A DNA stretch of 28,232 nt. Source: Leptospira adleri (GTDB lineage Bacteria; Spirochaetota; Leptospiria; Leptospirales; Leptospiraceae). The notes below the pieces were generated by a model. That model did no database searches. It was not told the DNA's origin and worked only from the letters and a program-made list of their open reading frames with translations. A program made the position numbers and the translations under genes. Every line of letters begins with the position of its first letter. Position 1 is the stretch's first letter. Location: NCBI RefSeq assembly GCF_002811985.1, contig NZ_NPDU01000058.1, positions 1-28,232 of the forward strand, in the 5' to 3' direction. Positions 1 through 10,334 of the stretch are shown here, one piece after another.

Positions 1-155
1 AAAGAAGAGGTGGAGAATTGATCGTTTCCGATTTGAGGGATTCCGTAAAAAAAGTTTTTTCTATCACTCGTTTGGAAAGTCACATCCGCGTAGCAGACAC
101 GGAAGAAGCGGCGCGTTTGATCGTAAACGACGTCATTCAGGAAAGAAGTCTCTAA
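1..155 (+). CDS. STAS-domain protein (anti-anti-sigma type), 3' end only
   Basis: The reading frame is open from the left edge (first full codon at base 3) to TAA at 153-155, giving about 50 residues. The visible tail has G-G-E-L-I-V-S-D, then S-V-K-K-V-F-S-I-T-R-L, then H-I-R-V-A-D-T-E-E-A-A. This matches the last helices and strand of STAS domains such as SpoIIAA-type anti-sigma-factor antagonists, where a 'G-L..V...F.ItgL...f.v..t.eeAl' pattern is usual. Such proteins bind anti-sigma kinases and are switched by phosphorylation of a serine, which lies outside the window. Function is therefore family-level only. It converges with the PC4-like gene, with an 18-base gap and no obvious terminator. 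Confidence 0.7.
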   Translation, partial: RRGGELIVSDLRDSVKKVFSITRLESHIRVADTEEAARLIVNDVIQERSL

Positions 156-173
156 ATCACGCCGGTTTAAATT

Positions 174-398
174 TTAATTGCCTTTGACTTCGCTTTCCGC
201 TTCGATCACGGCTTCGCGGATTTCATCGTAGAGTTCGGGAGGAATCGCGATTCCTTTTTGTGTGGGTTTCTTTTCGCCGTCTTTGTCAGTGTACCAAACG
301 CGGAGATTGAGATACTTTGTTCCTTTGTACTCGGATACTTCCACACGAATGACTTCTCCTCGTCCTTTGTCTACGTCACGGATAACGCCCATTTCCAT
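174..398 (-). CDS. PC4/p15-like single-stranded DNA-binding protein
   Basis: A 74-residue protein that is essentially one PC4 (transcriptional coactivator p15) domain. After G-R-G-E it shows the alternating strand pattern [18 protein letters not shown], then [18 protein letters not shown] and a C-terminal helix beginning P-E-L-Y-D-E-I. The W-Y-x-D-x-D-G-E and K-G-I-x-I/L pieces are the recognisable family core. Bacterial PC4-like proteins bind single-stranded DNA as dimers and are proposed to act in transcription or DNA repair; the role here is not known. The start is ambiguous. The ATG at 396-398 lies only two bases after GGAG, whereas the ATG two codons later (390-392) lies eight bases after it and fits a Shine-Dalgarno better. 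Confidence 0.8.
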   Translation of the reverse strand: MEMGVIRDVDKGRGEVIRVEVSEYKGTKYLNLRVWYTDKDGEKKPTQKGIAIPPELYDEIREAVIEAESEVKGN

Positions 399-481
399 TT
401 CTCCCGGTGAAATTTTAGACCAATATAAAGTAAGAATGGAAATTCAATCCATTCGTTTTTTGTGATATGCGATTGAATTCT

Positions 482-524
482 AAAATAAAAAAGCCGAAAG
501 AAACATTTGCTTCCTTCGGCTTTT
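482..524 (-). terminator. Rho-independent terminator of the ferredoxin-NADP reductase gene
   Basis: On the minus strand AAAAGCCGAA (plus 515-524) pairs with TTCGGCTTTT (plus 489-498), a 10-bp stem. After one A-C mismatch it continues for three more pairs around a short loop. The T-rich tract TTTTTTATTTTA follows. It starts 24 bases after the reductase stop codon. A second T-rich run on the plus side means it could work in both directions, but no plus-strand gene precedes it. Confidence 0.85.
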
Positions 525-547
525 CGTTTTTAAAAAATGAAGTCGAA

Positions 548-1480
<933 letters not shown>

Positions 1481-1655
1481 GAGCGGTAACAATTCCTAAA
1501 AATGAAGAATTTTTCAAATTTTCCTACATGGTTTTAAGCGAAGGCATTTCGTCAAACGGGATATTTGATACGATTTCGGAAGTGTCGAATAATTCTTATA
1601 AAACGAAAGATCCGAATTCCGAGTCCGCATTTTTTTGAGTGACTACTCAGCTCCT

Positions 1656-1684
1656 TTGATTCTCCGTGTATCAACCAATATAAA
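1656..1684 (+). promoter_or_regulatory. Candidate sigma-70-type promoter for lpxD
   Basis: TTGATT at 1656-1661 and TATAAA at 1679-1684 are separated by 17 bases, a close match to a housekeeping promoter. Transcription from it would start near 1691, only about five bases before the lpxD ATG. That would give an almost leaderless message lacking most of the GAGGG Shine-Dalgarno, so the assignment is tentative. Confidence 0.4.
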
Positions 1685-1695
1685 ACGAGGGAATC

Positions 1696-2748
1696 ATGCC
1701 CCAATTCACACTTTCCGATCTTGCAAAGAAAATAAGCGGATCTAAGATTGCAAATTCCGAAAAACCGGAAACGATTTTGATCGAAAAAGTTTCTCCGTTA
1801 ACGCCGGGTGTTAAGAATTCAATCAGCTTTCTTTCCAATAAAAAGATGTTATCCGAAGTAAAAAATTCTCTTTCGAGCGTCATCTTGACTACGGAAGAAT
1901 TTTCTAAGGATATCAATCTTCCTTGTCTAATCGTCTCGAATCCTGAATTGAGTCTTGTCGAACTTTTGGATTCTATTTATCCTCCTTATGTCCCGTCCGG
2001 AAAAGTTTCTTCGTCGGCTCTGGTTCATCCGACTGCAATGATAGGGGAAGGCGTAACCGTAGGCGAGTTCGTAGTGATCGGTGAAAACTCGGTGATCGGC
2101 GCCAATACTTACTTGGAAGACGGAGTTAAGATTTCTAGAAACGTAACGATCGGAGAGAATTCTCACATAGGTCCGAATAGTTCGATTCAACACGGAGTCA
2201 TTATTGGAAAACGATTTATCTGTTCCGGTAATTGTTCGATCGGCGGAGATGGATATAAGTTTGTCACCGTGAACGGAAAACATCATAAAATTCCTCACGT
2301 AGGAACTGTTAGAATCGGAGACGATGTTGAGATAGGCTCGCTTTGCACGATAGATAGAGGCGGACTGGAAGATACGATCATCGGAGACGGATGCAAGTTT
2401 GATAATATGGTTCACGTTGCGCACAATTGCGTCTTAGGTAAGAATATAATCATAGCCGGTCAGAGCGGTGTCGCCGGAAGTACGATCGTGGAAGACGACG
2501 TGATTATCGGAGGAGCCTGCGCGGTTTCGGATCATCTCCACGTTCCTAAGGGAACGATCTTGGGAGGAGGTTCTTCCTTAAGGACTTCACCGAAGAAAAA
2601 AGAAATCTTTGTGGGTTGGGACTACGGTCTTACCTTTGCGGAGTTTCAAAAAGTCAGAGTGAACATTCACAATCTCGTGAATTTCCAAAAATGGGCAAAG
2701 AGAATTAAAACTCTGGAAAAACTTTCCGGAATTCAAATCGAAGAGTAG
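1696..2748 (+). CDS. lpxD: UDP-3-O-acylglucosamine N-acyltransferase
   Basis: A 350-residue cytoplasmic acyltransferase that adds the second 3-hydroxyacyl chain, from acyl-ACP, to the UDP-sugar precursor of lipid A. Residues 1-100 form the uridine-binding domain. Residues about 108-295 are a left-handed beta helix of hexapeptide repeats ([12 protein letters not shown] and similar). The catalytic histidine is H243 in H-V-A-H-N-C, and D-V-E-I-G-x-x-C-T-I-D-R-G at about 210-222 is the usual LpxD signature. The C-terminal helix (about 320-350) is present, so the gene looks intact. The length is typical (LpxD is about 340). The ATG has GAGGG four bases upstream. Leptospiral lipid A uses a diamino sugar with amide-linked chains, so the true acceptor may differ from that of E. 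coli; this is family knowledge, not seen here. Confidence 0.93.
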   Translation: MPQFTLSDLAKKISGSKIANSEKPETILIEKVSPLTPGVKNSISFLSNKKMLSEVKNSLSSVILTTEEFSKDINLPCLIVSNPELSLVELLDSIYPPYVPSGKVSSSALVHPTAMIGEGVTVGEFVVIGENSVIGANTYLEDGVKISRNVTIGENSHIGPNSSIQHGVIIGKRFICSGNCSIGGDGYKFVTVNGKHHKIPHVGTVRIGDDVEIGSLCTIDRGGLEDTIIGDGCKFDNMVHVAHNCVLGKNIIIAGQSGVAGSTIVEDDVIIGGACAVSDHLHVPKGTILGGGSSLRTSPKKKEIFVGWDYGLTFAEFQKVRVNIHNLVNFQKWAKRIKTLEKLSGIQIEE

Positions 2749-2761
2749 GATTGAGCTTGAC

Positions 2762-2780
2762 GGGTTCGAAAACCGAACCC
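2762..2780. other. Small hairpin between lpxD and the next ORF
   Basis: GGGTTCG (2762-2768) pairs with CGAACCC (2774-2780) around a five-base loop, 13 bases after the lpxD stop. Only a weak pyrimidine tract follows (AGTCTTTCTCC), so it may be a partial terminator or 3'-end stabiliser rather than a full stop signal. Confidence 0.35.
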
Positions 2781-2813
2781 AGTCTTTCTCCTACACCCTT
2801 TTGGAGGATTCTT

Positions 2814-3011
2814 GTGCATTCCCGAGCGAACGAAGATAACCCGGCTAAAGAACCGGACAGAATCTCCCGTAAGCCGGACCTTTCCCAAAGTAAAAAGATT
2901 GGAAGGTTGTTGGAGAACCTCGCCGATAGCATTTTAGAAAACGATTCTACAAATATAGTTTTCTTAAATGAGATTCAAAATAGTCGATCAGAGAATTCTA
3001 TTCAAAAATAG
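2814..3011 (+). CDS. Small hypothetical protein downstream of lpxD
   Basis: A 65-residue ORF starting at GTG 2814, preceded by GGAGG at 2803-2807 with a six-base spacer. This is a much better start than the upstream in-frame TTG at 2751. The protein is hydrophilic: a charged N-terminal half (S-R-A-N-E-D-N-P-A-K-E-P-D-R) and a helix-like centre (K-I-G-R-L-L-E-N-L-A-D-S-I-L-E-N-D). It has no cysteines, no signal peptide and no membrane segment. It matches no family I know. A strong terminator closes the unit 19 bases after its stop. That terminator and the good ribosome site support a real gene co-transcribed with lpxD, but conservation was not testable. Confidence 0.5.
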   Translation: MHSRANEDNPAKEPDRISRKPDLSQSKKIGRLLENLADSILENDSTNIVFLNEIQNSRSENSIQK

Positions 3012-3030
3012 AATTCTATCAAACACCTGA

Positions 3031-3060
3031 ATCGGTTCCTTGAGGAACCGATTTCTTGTC
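3031..3060 (+). terminator. Rho-independent terminator after the lpxD unit
   Basis: ATCGGTTCC (3031-3039) and GGAACCGAT (3044-3052) form a perfect 9-bp stem with a TTGA tetraloop. A T-rich tail (TTTCTTGTCTT) follows on the plus strand. There is no T-run on the minus side, so it serves the plus-strand lpxD unit. Confidence 0.8.
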
Positions 3061-3481
3061 TTAGCAAAAATCAAAAACGCTCTCTATAAATTTCGTCGTT
3101 CAATCGAATCGATGTCAAAAATTTTGCCGCCGGATATTCAAAAGGGACTTTAAGACCGAATTCAATTCAAATTTGATCGAATCACTTTGTCGGAACAATT
3201 GATTCAAGTGCAAAAGAATCTTGACTTCAATCGAATGACTTAAAAGACAAATCGAATTCTTAAATAAAGTCGGTAAGAGATCATTGGTCGGGTTTCTTCC
3301 CGGACGAAATCTCGAATGAGAATATCCAGTACCGAGATCAAAACTTACCCAGCCCTTCCTTGATTTTGAATATAACTTCAAAACGTTCGCGAATGAAATA
3401 AGATCATCCTACGGAGATTCGAAGTTTGGGTTCGAGTCAGTGATAAAATAAGTTGGAGTATTATAGAGGAAAGAATGATTA
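3061..3481. other. Gene-poor stretch before the tRNA, no supported gene
   Basis: About 420 bases lie between the lpxD-unit terminator and the 3' end of the minus-strand tRNA. The only sizeable frame, minus 3115-3381 (88 codons), has a low-complexity Ser/Leu/Arg-rich translation, no recognisable motif and no clear ribosome site. I do not call it. The DNA is AT-rich with scattered GATTCAA and TCGAAT words. I found no convincing terminator for the tRNA in it. Confidence 0.5.
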
Positions 3482-3555
<74 letters not shown>

Positions 3556-3567
3556 ATCGTGCAAAAA

Positions 3568-3597
3568 TCATTTTTTTGCGGTTAGGGTGCTTGTCAA
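3568..3597 (-). promoter_or_regulatory. Possible promoter of tRNA-Gly
   Basis: On the minus strand a perfect TTGACA (plus 3592-3597) lies upstream of the tRNA, with weak AT-rich -10 candidates 17-19 bases downstream (AATGAT is the best, at 19). Transcription would begin a few bases before the mature tRNA 5' end at 3553. The element overlaps the region just ahead of the M32 peptidase gene on the other strand. Confidence 0.35.
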
Positions 3598-3628
3598 TCT
3601 AAAAGAAGATTTTTTATTATCCACTGAG

Positions 3629-5174
<1,546 letters not shown>

Positions 5175-5182
<8 letters not shown>

Positions 5183-5504
5183 TAAAGAGGAACTTACGGT
5201 AAAATCATTTGAAGAACTGTCTTACTTTGACAATTTAGCGCTCTATTATCTTTGCAACGAAACTCCGCCGCAGACCCTCGCTCTCGCTTTTTTGATCGGA
5301 GATAAAAAAGTCTGCGGTTCGATGCTGGGCGTTCTGGAAGGAAAACGCAGAGAATATGTACACCAATTGATGGCCGAACAACAAGACAGTGAAGCTGCGA
5401 AAAAACAAGCCGCAGTTCAAGGATTGCTCATCATAGCGAAAGGTCTAATCACTCGTAAGCTGATCGAAAAAAAGGGCCAGTTCTACTTCGGAACTCAACG
5501 TTAG
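5175..5504 (+). CDS. Small protein with FliG-middle-domain-like sequence
   Basis: A 109-residue protein starting at the ATG inside the last codons of the M32 gene (ATG 5175, M32 stop 5180-5182). Residues about 10-60 ([10 protein letters not shown], then [12 protein letters not shown], then [11 protein letters not shown]) resemble the helical repeats of FliG, where 'hPQTiAliLs.l....a..vL..lp...' recurs. It is far shorter than FliG (about 330), has no motor-torque C-terminal charge ridge and no signal peptide, so it is not the motor switch protein itself. A role in flagellar or other helical-repeat assemblies is only a guess. Its stop interlocks with that of the convergent DUF423 gene. Confidence 0.7.
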
Positions 5505-5887
5505 ACGCTCTTTTTGCGGATCGCGGACAAACCGAGGAGCGCCCAAGCAAGAAGAAAGCAAATTCCGCCGATCGGAGTAATTGCGCCTAAAATTTTAATT
5601 CCAGTGACCGCGAGTAGATAAAGAGATCCGGAAAATATAAGCACTCCGAAGAGAAATAAGATCGCAGACAACCACGCGGATTTGGACGTATGAACGTACC
5701 CGGTCAGAGATAAGATCAAAGGCGGAATACTATGAATCAGATGATATTTATTGCCGGTTTCGTAGATAGCGAGCATTTCAGGACTTAAAAAAGGTTTTAG
5801 AGCGTGGGCTCCGAAGGCGCCGATCGCTACTCCTAAAAAACCGGAAATAGAGGAAAGAATCAGAATTGTTTTTTGTTTTCCCGTCAT
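5501..5887 (-). CDS. DUF423-family inner-membrane protein
   Basis: A 128-residue protein with four hydrophobic segments at about 8-28, 52-65, 70-92 and 98-120. The N-terminal signature G-F-L-G-V-A-I-G-A-F-G-A-H-A-L-K followed by Y-E-T-G-x-x-Y-H-L-I-H-S is that of DUF423 (YgdD) proteins. The second half keeps the family pattern F-S-G-S-L-Y-L-L and G-A-I-T-P-I-G-G. The function of the family is unknown. It is the last gene of a minus-strand trio, 18 bases after the preceding stop. Its own stop shares four bases with the stop of the convergent FliG-like gene. Confidence 0.88.
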   Translation of the reverse strand: MTGKQKTILILSSISGFLGVAIGAFGAHALKPFLSPEMLAIYETGNKYHLIHSIPPLILSLTGYVHTSKSAWLSAILFLFGVLIFSGSLYLLAVTGIKILGAITPIGGICFLLAWALLGLSAIRKKSV

Positions 5888-5905
5888 AATCTAAATGAAA
5901 TTTAT

Positions 5906-6490
5906 TTAGAATTCCTGAATAGCATAACTTTTAAATCGAATACATCTTTTCTGAACAAGCCAAAATAGAAAGGAAGTTTGCTCTATGTCCAACTTGGAAT
6001 CGAAAAGAGCTTTGATTTTATTCTTCTCCATTTCCTGTTTGAGCTCGTCATAAAAACTTGTTTTACCGAAGACGAAAGACACGGGGACCAGAGATTGTTG
6101 TTCTCCCTGACGTAACGGTAAAATCAACGTTACTCCTCTTTGACATCCCTGGCTTTGCCCTTCAAATCTGATAATTCTGTGTTTCGACCAATCCCAGTCG
6201 TCAAGAGATCCGTGAAACATGTCTTTGTGCGGAAGAGAGGACGTGGAATGAATGAACCCGTCAAAGCCGATCAGCTTCAATCTAGTGGAGGCGTTTCCGT
6301 AGTGAACCGAAGGGTCTCGAAAATAAGTCCCCGCTACGGAAACCCGATTTTCCGGCGATAGAAACGAATCCGTCGGATACGGCATCGGGTTTCGTTTAAC
6401 AAGCGTTCGTCGATTTCCGATCGGTAGAGCGCAATCGATCATACAAATCGATCCGGTAAGTAGAAGTAGAATATAAAAAATCGCTCGCAT
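5906..6490 (-). CDS. Putative exported or lipoprotein with TRL-like C-terminal half
   Basis: A 194-residue protein with an N-terminal hydrophobic signal (F-Y-I-L-L-L-L-T-G) ending at C-M-I-D-C. That is a possible but atypical lipobox, with Asp before Cys. The C-terminal half aligns by eye with the upstream gene product: G-Q-S near the middle, S-F-Y-D-E-L-K, then A-L-F-D, then F-L-F-W-L and a late C-I-R. The neighbour has G-Q-S-C-G, S-Y-E-A-A-V-Q, L-L-F-D, L-L-F-N-L and C-T-R. The two are probably diverged paralogues. The middle (about 50-110) has no counterpart in the neighbour. ATG follows the upstream stop by two bases, so the genes are an operon. Function is unknown. Confidence 0.65.
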   Translation of the reverse strand: MRAIFYILLLLTGSICMIDCALPIGNRRTLVKRNPMPYPTDSFLSPENRVSVAGTYFRDPSVHYGNASTRLKLIGFDGFIHSTSSLPHKDMFHGSLDDWDWSKHRIIRFEGQSQGCQRGVTLILPLRQGEQQSLVPVSFVFGKTSFYDELKQEMEKNKIKALFDSKLDIEQTSFLFWLVQKRCIRFKSYAIQEF

Positions 6491-6492
6491 CG

Positions 6493-6867
6493 TTAATCTT
6501 TTTTCAACAATCTATGAGGGAGTTTTACGCCGATCCCGGAAACCCTCGTGCATTTATAAAAGTAAAGATTAAAGAGAAGCGATTTTACGTAATAATCCGT
6601 TTGAACGTCGAAAAGGAGATCGGCCTTATCTTGAATCGCGTTTTGTACGGCCGCTTCATAGCTTTCATCGCCGGTATAAACGAGCCACAACCAGCCTTCT
6701 CCGCAGGATTGTCCTGAAAGTTTGCCAACCGGTTCCATTCCTCGGACGTCTGTATAACTCTGAGAGTAAAACCAGCCCGGCGTTTTTACATTTGTGTAAA
6801 GACAATTTCCAATTGTAATAAATGTAATTAAAAAAATGAAACAAATTTTGACGACTGAAGACTTCAT
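6493..6867 (-). CDS. TRL-like family lipoprotein
   Basis: A 124-residue protein with a signal peptide and lipobox I-G-N-C (cysteine at residue 21), so the mature part should be lipidated. The mature sequence has [12 protein letters not shown], then [22 protein letters not shown], and [14 protein letters not shown]. This is the pattern of the TRL (tRNA-associated-locus-like) family: small bacterial lipoproteins of unknown function with a Gly-rich lipid-proximal part and a late cysteine. The start has AGGA seven bases upstream. It is the first gene of a three-gene minus operon with the 194-residue paralogue and the DUF423 protein. Confidence 0.8.
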   Translation of the reverse strand: MKSSVVKICFIFLITFITIGNCLYTNVKTPGWFYSQSYTDVRGMEPVGKLSGQSCGEGWLWLVYTGDESYEAAVQNAIQDKADLLFDVQTDYYVKSLLFNLYFYKCTRVSGIGVKLPHRLLKKD

Positions 6868-6982
6868 CGAGTTTTCCTAATAATTAAATTCTTTCCAAAA
6901 GGATCGTTCTCAAAAATGAAAAGTCAAGGTAAAAGAATAAAATTTCCTTGTGTGAAGCGAATCCGATTCTTCAATAGGGAGT

Positions 6983-8224
6983 ATGTCGCTCGTTCAAAAT
7001 TCGTCTTACTACATTCAGTTGGAAAAAAAATTCGGAGCTTCCAATTACGAACCTCTGCCCGTCGTTTTGGATCGAGGGGAGAGAATTTATCTTTTCGACG
7101 TGGAAGGAAAACGTTATTTCGATTTCCTTTCCGCATATTCCGCAGTTAACCAAGGCCATTGCCATCCTAAGCTGATTCAAACTTTGGTGGAACAATCGCA
7201 AAAGCTCACTTTGACTTCAAGAGCCTTCTACAATTCCAAGTTAGGCGAATACGAAGAATACATGACGAAACTTTTAGGTTATCAAAGAATTCTTCCCATG
7301 AATACGGGAGTGGAGGCCGCTGAAACCGCGGTGAAACTTTGTAGAAAGTGGGGATATCAAGTCAAAGGAATTCCAGAAAACCAAGCCAAAATCATTTTCG
7401 CTTCCGGGAATTTTTGGGGAAGAAGTCTCGGAGCGATTTCCGCGTCCACGGATCCTTTGAGTAGACGAGAGTTCGGGCCTTACGTTCCCGGTTTTGAAAT
7501 CATTCCTTTTAACGATACGGAAGCATTGGAGAATTCTCTTCAAGATCCGAACGTTGCGGGTTTTATGGTAGAACCGATTCAAGGAGAGGCGGGTGTGATC
7601 GTACCGAATGAAGGCTATCTTGCTTCTTGTAGAAAACTTTGCAAAGAGGCCGGAGTCCTTCTTATTTTCGACGAAGTGCAAACCGGGTTGGGAAGAACCG
7701 GTAAACTTCTTGCGGGAGATTTTGAATCGGTGAAACCGGATATCTTGGTTCTTGGTAAAGCGCTCTCCGGAGGAATTTTACCAGTCTCCGCGGTTCTTTC
7801 CAATGACGAAGTGATGCTTACTTTAAAACCGGGTGAACACGGTTCTACATACGGAGGAAATCCTCTTGCCTGCGCCGTCGCGAAACGCGCCGTTGAAATT
7901 TTGGTCGAAGAAAAGATGACTGAAAATTCTTACAAGATGGGCGAACTTTTTAGAGAAAGGATGAATATTCTAAAATCTAAATATGACGTTTTACTGGACG
8001 TTCGCGGAAAAGGTCTGCTGAACGCGATTGAATTTAACGGAAAGAACGGGAAGTCCATAGCGAAAGAAGTTTGTAAAAAGACGATGGAACTGGGATTACT
8101 TGCAAAGACGACGCACGATCATACGGTTCGTTATGCCCCTCCTTTAGTGATTCAACCGCAAGAGATGGAAGAGGCTTGCGAGATTATTGAGAAAGCGGTA
8201 AAGTTTTGTCTTGACTCAATGTAG
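6983..8224 (+). CDS. rocD: Ornithine aminotransferase
   Basis: A 413-residue class-III PLP enzyme converting ornithine and a 2-oxo acid to glutamate semialdehyde and an amino acid, linking arginine/ornithine breakdown with proline and glutamate. The OAT-specific [13 protein letters not shown] sits at 50-62; the tyrosine there contacts the ornithine amine. [10 protein letters not shown] follows at about 107-116, F-D-E-V-Q-T-G at 229-235 with the PLP-binding D230, and the Schiff-base lysine K259 in L-G-K-A-L-S-G-G. The length is normal (about 400). TAGGGAG precedes the ATG closely. Leptospira rely on fatty acids and amino acids, so the enzyme may supply proline/glutamate rather than arginine catabolism; this is inference. 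No other arginine or proline genes are adjacent. Confidence 0.93.
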   Translation: MSLVQNSSYYIQLEKKFGASNYEPLPVVLDRGERIYLFDVEGKRYFDFLSAYSAVNQGHCHPKLIQTLVEQSQKLTLTSRAFYNSKLGEYEEYMTKLLGYQRILPMNTGVEAAETAVKLCRKWGYQVKGIPENQAKIIFASGNFWGRSLGAISASTDPLSRREFGPYVPGFEIIPFNDTEALENSLQDPNVAGFMVEPIQGEAGVIVPNEGYLASCRKLCKEAGVLLIFDEVQTGLGRTGKLLAGDFESVKPDILVLGKALSGGILPVSAVLSNDEVMLTLKPGEHGSTYGGNPLACAVAKRAVEILVEEKMTENSYKMGELFRERMNILKSKYDVLLDVRGKGLLNAIEFNGKNGKSIAKEVCKKTMELGLLAKTTHDHTVRYAPPLVIQPQEMEEACEIIEKAVKFCLDSM

Positions 8225-8247
8225 AATTTTGATTATCCAAAAGACAA

Positions 8248-8577
<330 letters not shown>

Positions 8578-8580
8578 TTA

Positions 8581-9174
8581 TTATTTTTTGGAATCGAGAA
8601 CGTTCTTCAATCCCTGAAGCGTCCGCTCCAATTCTTCGATTTGTTCCTTTAGAGAATCCGGATCGTCCAAAGTTTGAGAATCTGAAGCGTAAAGTTTTGA
8701 ATAACCGTTTGCCATAAGATTCTGAAATGATTTTTGCAGGTTCGCAAGGGCGTTATCCAGGTCCTTCGGGCGAATCGAATTCTTCCTTCGATATAATTTT
8801 TTTAAAAACACAAAACTGAACCGAAGCAAAAAGAAAAAATAAGCAGGGATCAAAAGATAGAAAGCGGTCAGAAATACGGGGCCGAGGTTCCAGGTTTGTG
8901 AAATCGACTGATGAAAAAAGGCGCGGAGAATGGAAACGATCAGGATTCCCAGAGTATAATTAAAACGGCTCGTGCTTGGAGAAATCGTATTGAATAAAAA
9001 CACTAAGACTAGTGAAAAGATCAAGACTAAGAAGAGATCTAAGGGAACGATCGAGAAAACAATTTTTAAAAAAGAAGTGATTACTCCGACCGTTTCCAGA
9101 AATGATTGGATGGACTGAGATAGGCTGTCAAAACTCGTTTTCAGATCTGAAAAAAATCCGGTAATCTGACTCAT
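8581..9174 (-). CDS. Hypothetical membrane protein with C-terminal coiled coil
   Basis: A 197-residue protein starting at the ATG on plus 9172-9174, preceded on its strand by GGAG with a seven-base spacer. This start is better than the longer frame running up to 9276. The N-terminal 30 residues are amphipathic with Ser/Phe repeats (G-F-F-S-D-L-K-T-S-F-D-S-L-S-Q-S-I-Q). About three transmembrane segments lie between residues 28 and 125 (for example V-P-L-D-L-F-L-V-L-I-F-S-L). A basic stretch (L-Y-R-R-K-N) and a soluble tail ending in a coiled coil (L-K-E-Q-I-E-E-L-E-R-T-L-Q-G-L) follow. No family recognised. Its start codon overlaps that of the divergent gene; the stop lies three bases from the convergent zinc-ribbon gene. 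Confidence 0.75.
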   Translation of the reverse strand: MSQITGFFSDLKTSFDSLSQSIQSFLETVGVITSFLKIVFSIVPLDLFLVLIFSLVLVFLFNTISPSTSRFNYTLGILIVSILRAFFHQSISQTWNLGPVFLTAFYLLIPAYFFFLLRFSFVFLKKLYRRKNSIRPKDLDNALANLQKSFQNLMANGYSKLYASDSQTLDDPDSLKEQIEELERTLQGLKNVLDSKK

Positions 9175-10270
9175 GAAATTACTCCAAAAAATTCCTGGCT
9201 GGAAGAAAGTCCAAACTGTTCGCTCTAAACTGCAAGAACTTTCCTTTCTAAGAAAGCTCTTCCTCGTATATTCCATAGTCGGAATTTCTTTTCTTTTTTT
9301 ACACGAAAGTCATCTCCCGATCTTATTTATATTCATCCTAGTTTTAGGCGCTTATATCGTCGCGACGGGAATATTTTTTTTGATCTCATTCGCCTTCGGA
9401 AAGTTATTAAAAGAAGAATCGATCAAACAATATCAGATAGGACCGGACTCTGCAAAGACGATCGACGCGACCCGTATCGTTCTGAATCCCATCGTGGAAG
9501 TCGCCGTTTTCGTGGCCTGTATTCTGCTCTTATTGTTAACCGACTTCTATTCCAATCGATCCGGAATCTTTTTTATCGCAGTTTATTCGTGCGTGGGTTT
9601 GACGTTTCGGTTTTTAGAGAGCACGGTATTTTATAGAATTTTTCTTTTAGGATTGATGGTTTTAACCGGAGGGTTACTGAGTTTCAAATCCCTGCAAAAG
9701 GCGGAAATTCTGATTTCATACATTCTTTTTAAACCGAACTGGGAACAAAAAGAACTTACAAATTGGAATTATGATTCCGAATCGAGAGTCGTTAGAAACG
9801 AGGATATCAAGGTTCAGTTGACTTTGCCCGAGGATTTTTACTTTCACAATCCGAAAAATTTGACTTTGAAAGATCAAACAGGCACCGGTCAAATCGCAGG
9901 AATCGTTTCTTCGAGTGAGACGGATCCAAATCGATATCCTTCCATTCGAATTTTTTACTTTCCGGAACCGTTTTTGGAAATAGATAAGATCAAACCGGAA
10001 TTTCAAAAATTCTTAGATCTCGCAATCAATCAGGGAGAGATGGTCGAAGTACACGAGTTAGGTGAAGAAAACTTTGAGAAAAAAATGGACGGAGTTTTTT
10101 GGACTTACTACGATAACTTAAGACCGAGATACGCAAAGACGGGCTTTTTTATTTCTTCCGGAGATAAACTTCCGGATTCTTTCCTATTCCATATTTCCGA
10201 AAGTCTTGTCAAGGCTAGACAACACGAGGAATCGGTGGAAAAAATTCTTCAGAGTGTTAAGAGAGAATAG
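9173..10270 (+). CDS. Hypothetical membrane protein with soluble C-terminal domain
   Basis: A 365-residue protein with a short basic N terminus (residues 1-28), then about five hydrophobic segments between 29 and 180 (for example L-F-L-V-Y-S-I-V-G-I-S-F-L-F-L and V-A-V-F-V-A-C-I-L-L-L-L-L). The soluble domain of about 180 residues has a beta-rich look (V-Q-L-T-L-P-E-D-F-Y-F, S-I-R-I-F-Y-F-P-E-P-F-L, G-V-F-W-T-Y-Y-D). That pattern recalls PsbP/Mog1-like folds of secreted-stress domains, but this is a guess. The ATG is the first start after an in-frame TGA six bases upstream, and no ribosome site precedes it. Its start codon shares CATG with the divergent membrane gene, suggesting linked function or regulation. 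Confidence 0.75.
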   Translation: MKLLQKIPGWKKVQTVRSKLQELSFLRKLFLVYSIVGISFLFLHESHLPILFIFILVLGAYIVATGIFFLISFAFGKLLKEESIKQYQIGPDSAKTIDATRIVLNPIVEVAVFVACILLLLLTDFYSNRSGIFFIAVYSCVGLTFRFLESTVFYRIFLLGLMVLTGGLLSFKSLQKAEILISYILFKPNWEQKELTNWNYDSESRVVRNEDIKVQLTLPEDFYFHNPKNLTLKDQTGTGQIAGIVSSSETDPNRYPSIRIFYFPEPFLEIDKIKPEFQKFLDLAINQGEMVEVHELGEENFEKKMDGVFWTYYDNLRPRYAKTGFFISSGDKLPDSFLFHISESLVKARQHEESVEKILQSVKRE

Positions 10271-10334
10271 TTTTTAGGGTTTGAAAATTCTATTCGATTG
10301 TTTGGAGAAAATCCGATTTCGGTTTAATTTTTTT

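Noticed and set aside
1636..1649. TGAGT-GACT-ACTCA inverted repeat upstream of lpxD as an operator
   Set aside because: Arms of only five bases, single copy, no known regulator. Chance is likely, though it lies just before the -35.
3012..3020. GAATTC-containing short repeats around 2995-3020 as a duplication
   Set aside because: GAATTCTAT occurs twice within 30 bases but the copies are short and lie across the ORF end and the terminator; likely chance in AT-rich DNA.
3115..3381. 88-codon minus-strand ORF in the gap before tRNA-Gly
   Set aside because: No clear ribosome site, low-complexity Ser/Leu/Arg translation, no known motif. Treated as chance reading frame.
10271..10334. CCGA/TCGG hairpin plus T-run after the membrane gene as a terminator
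   Set aside because: The stem is only four pairs, so although a T-run follows, it is too weak to call.
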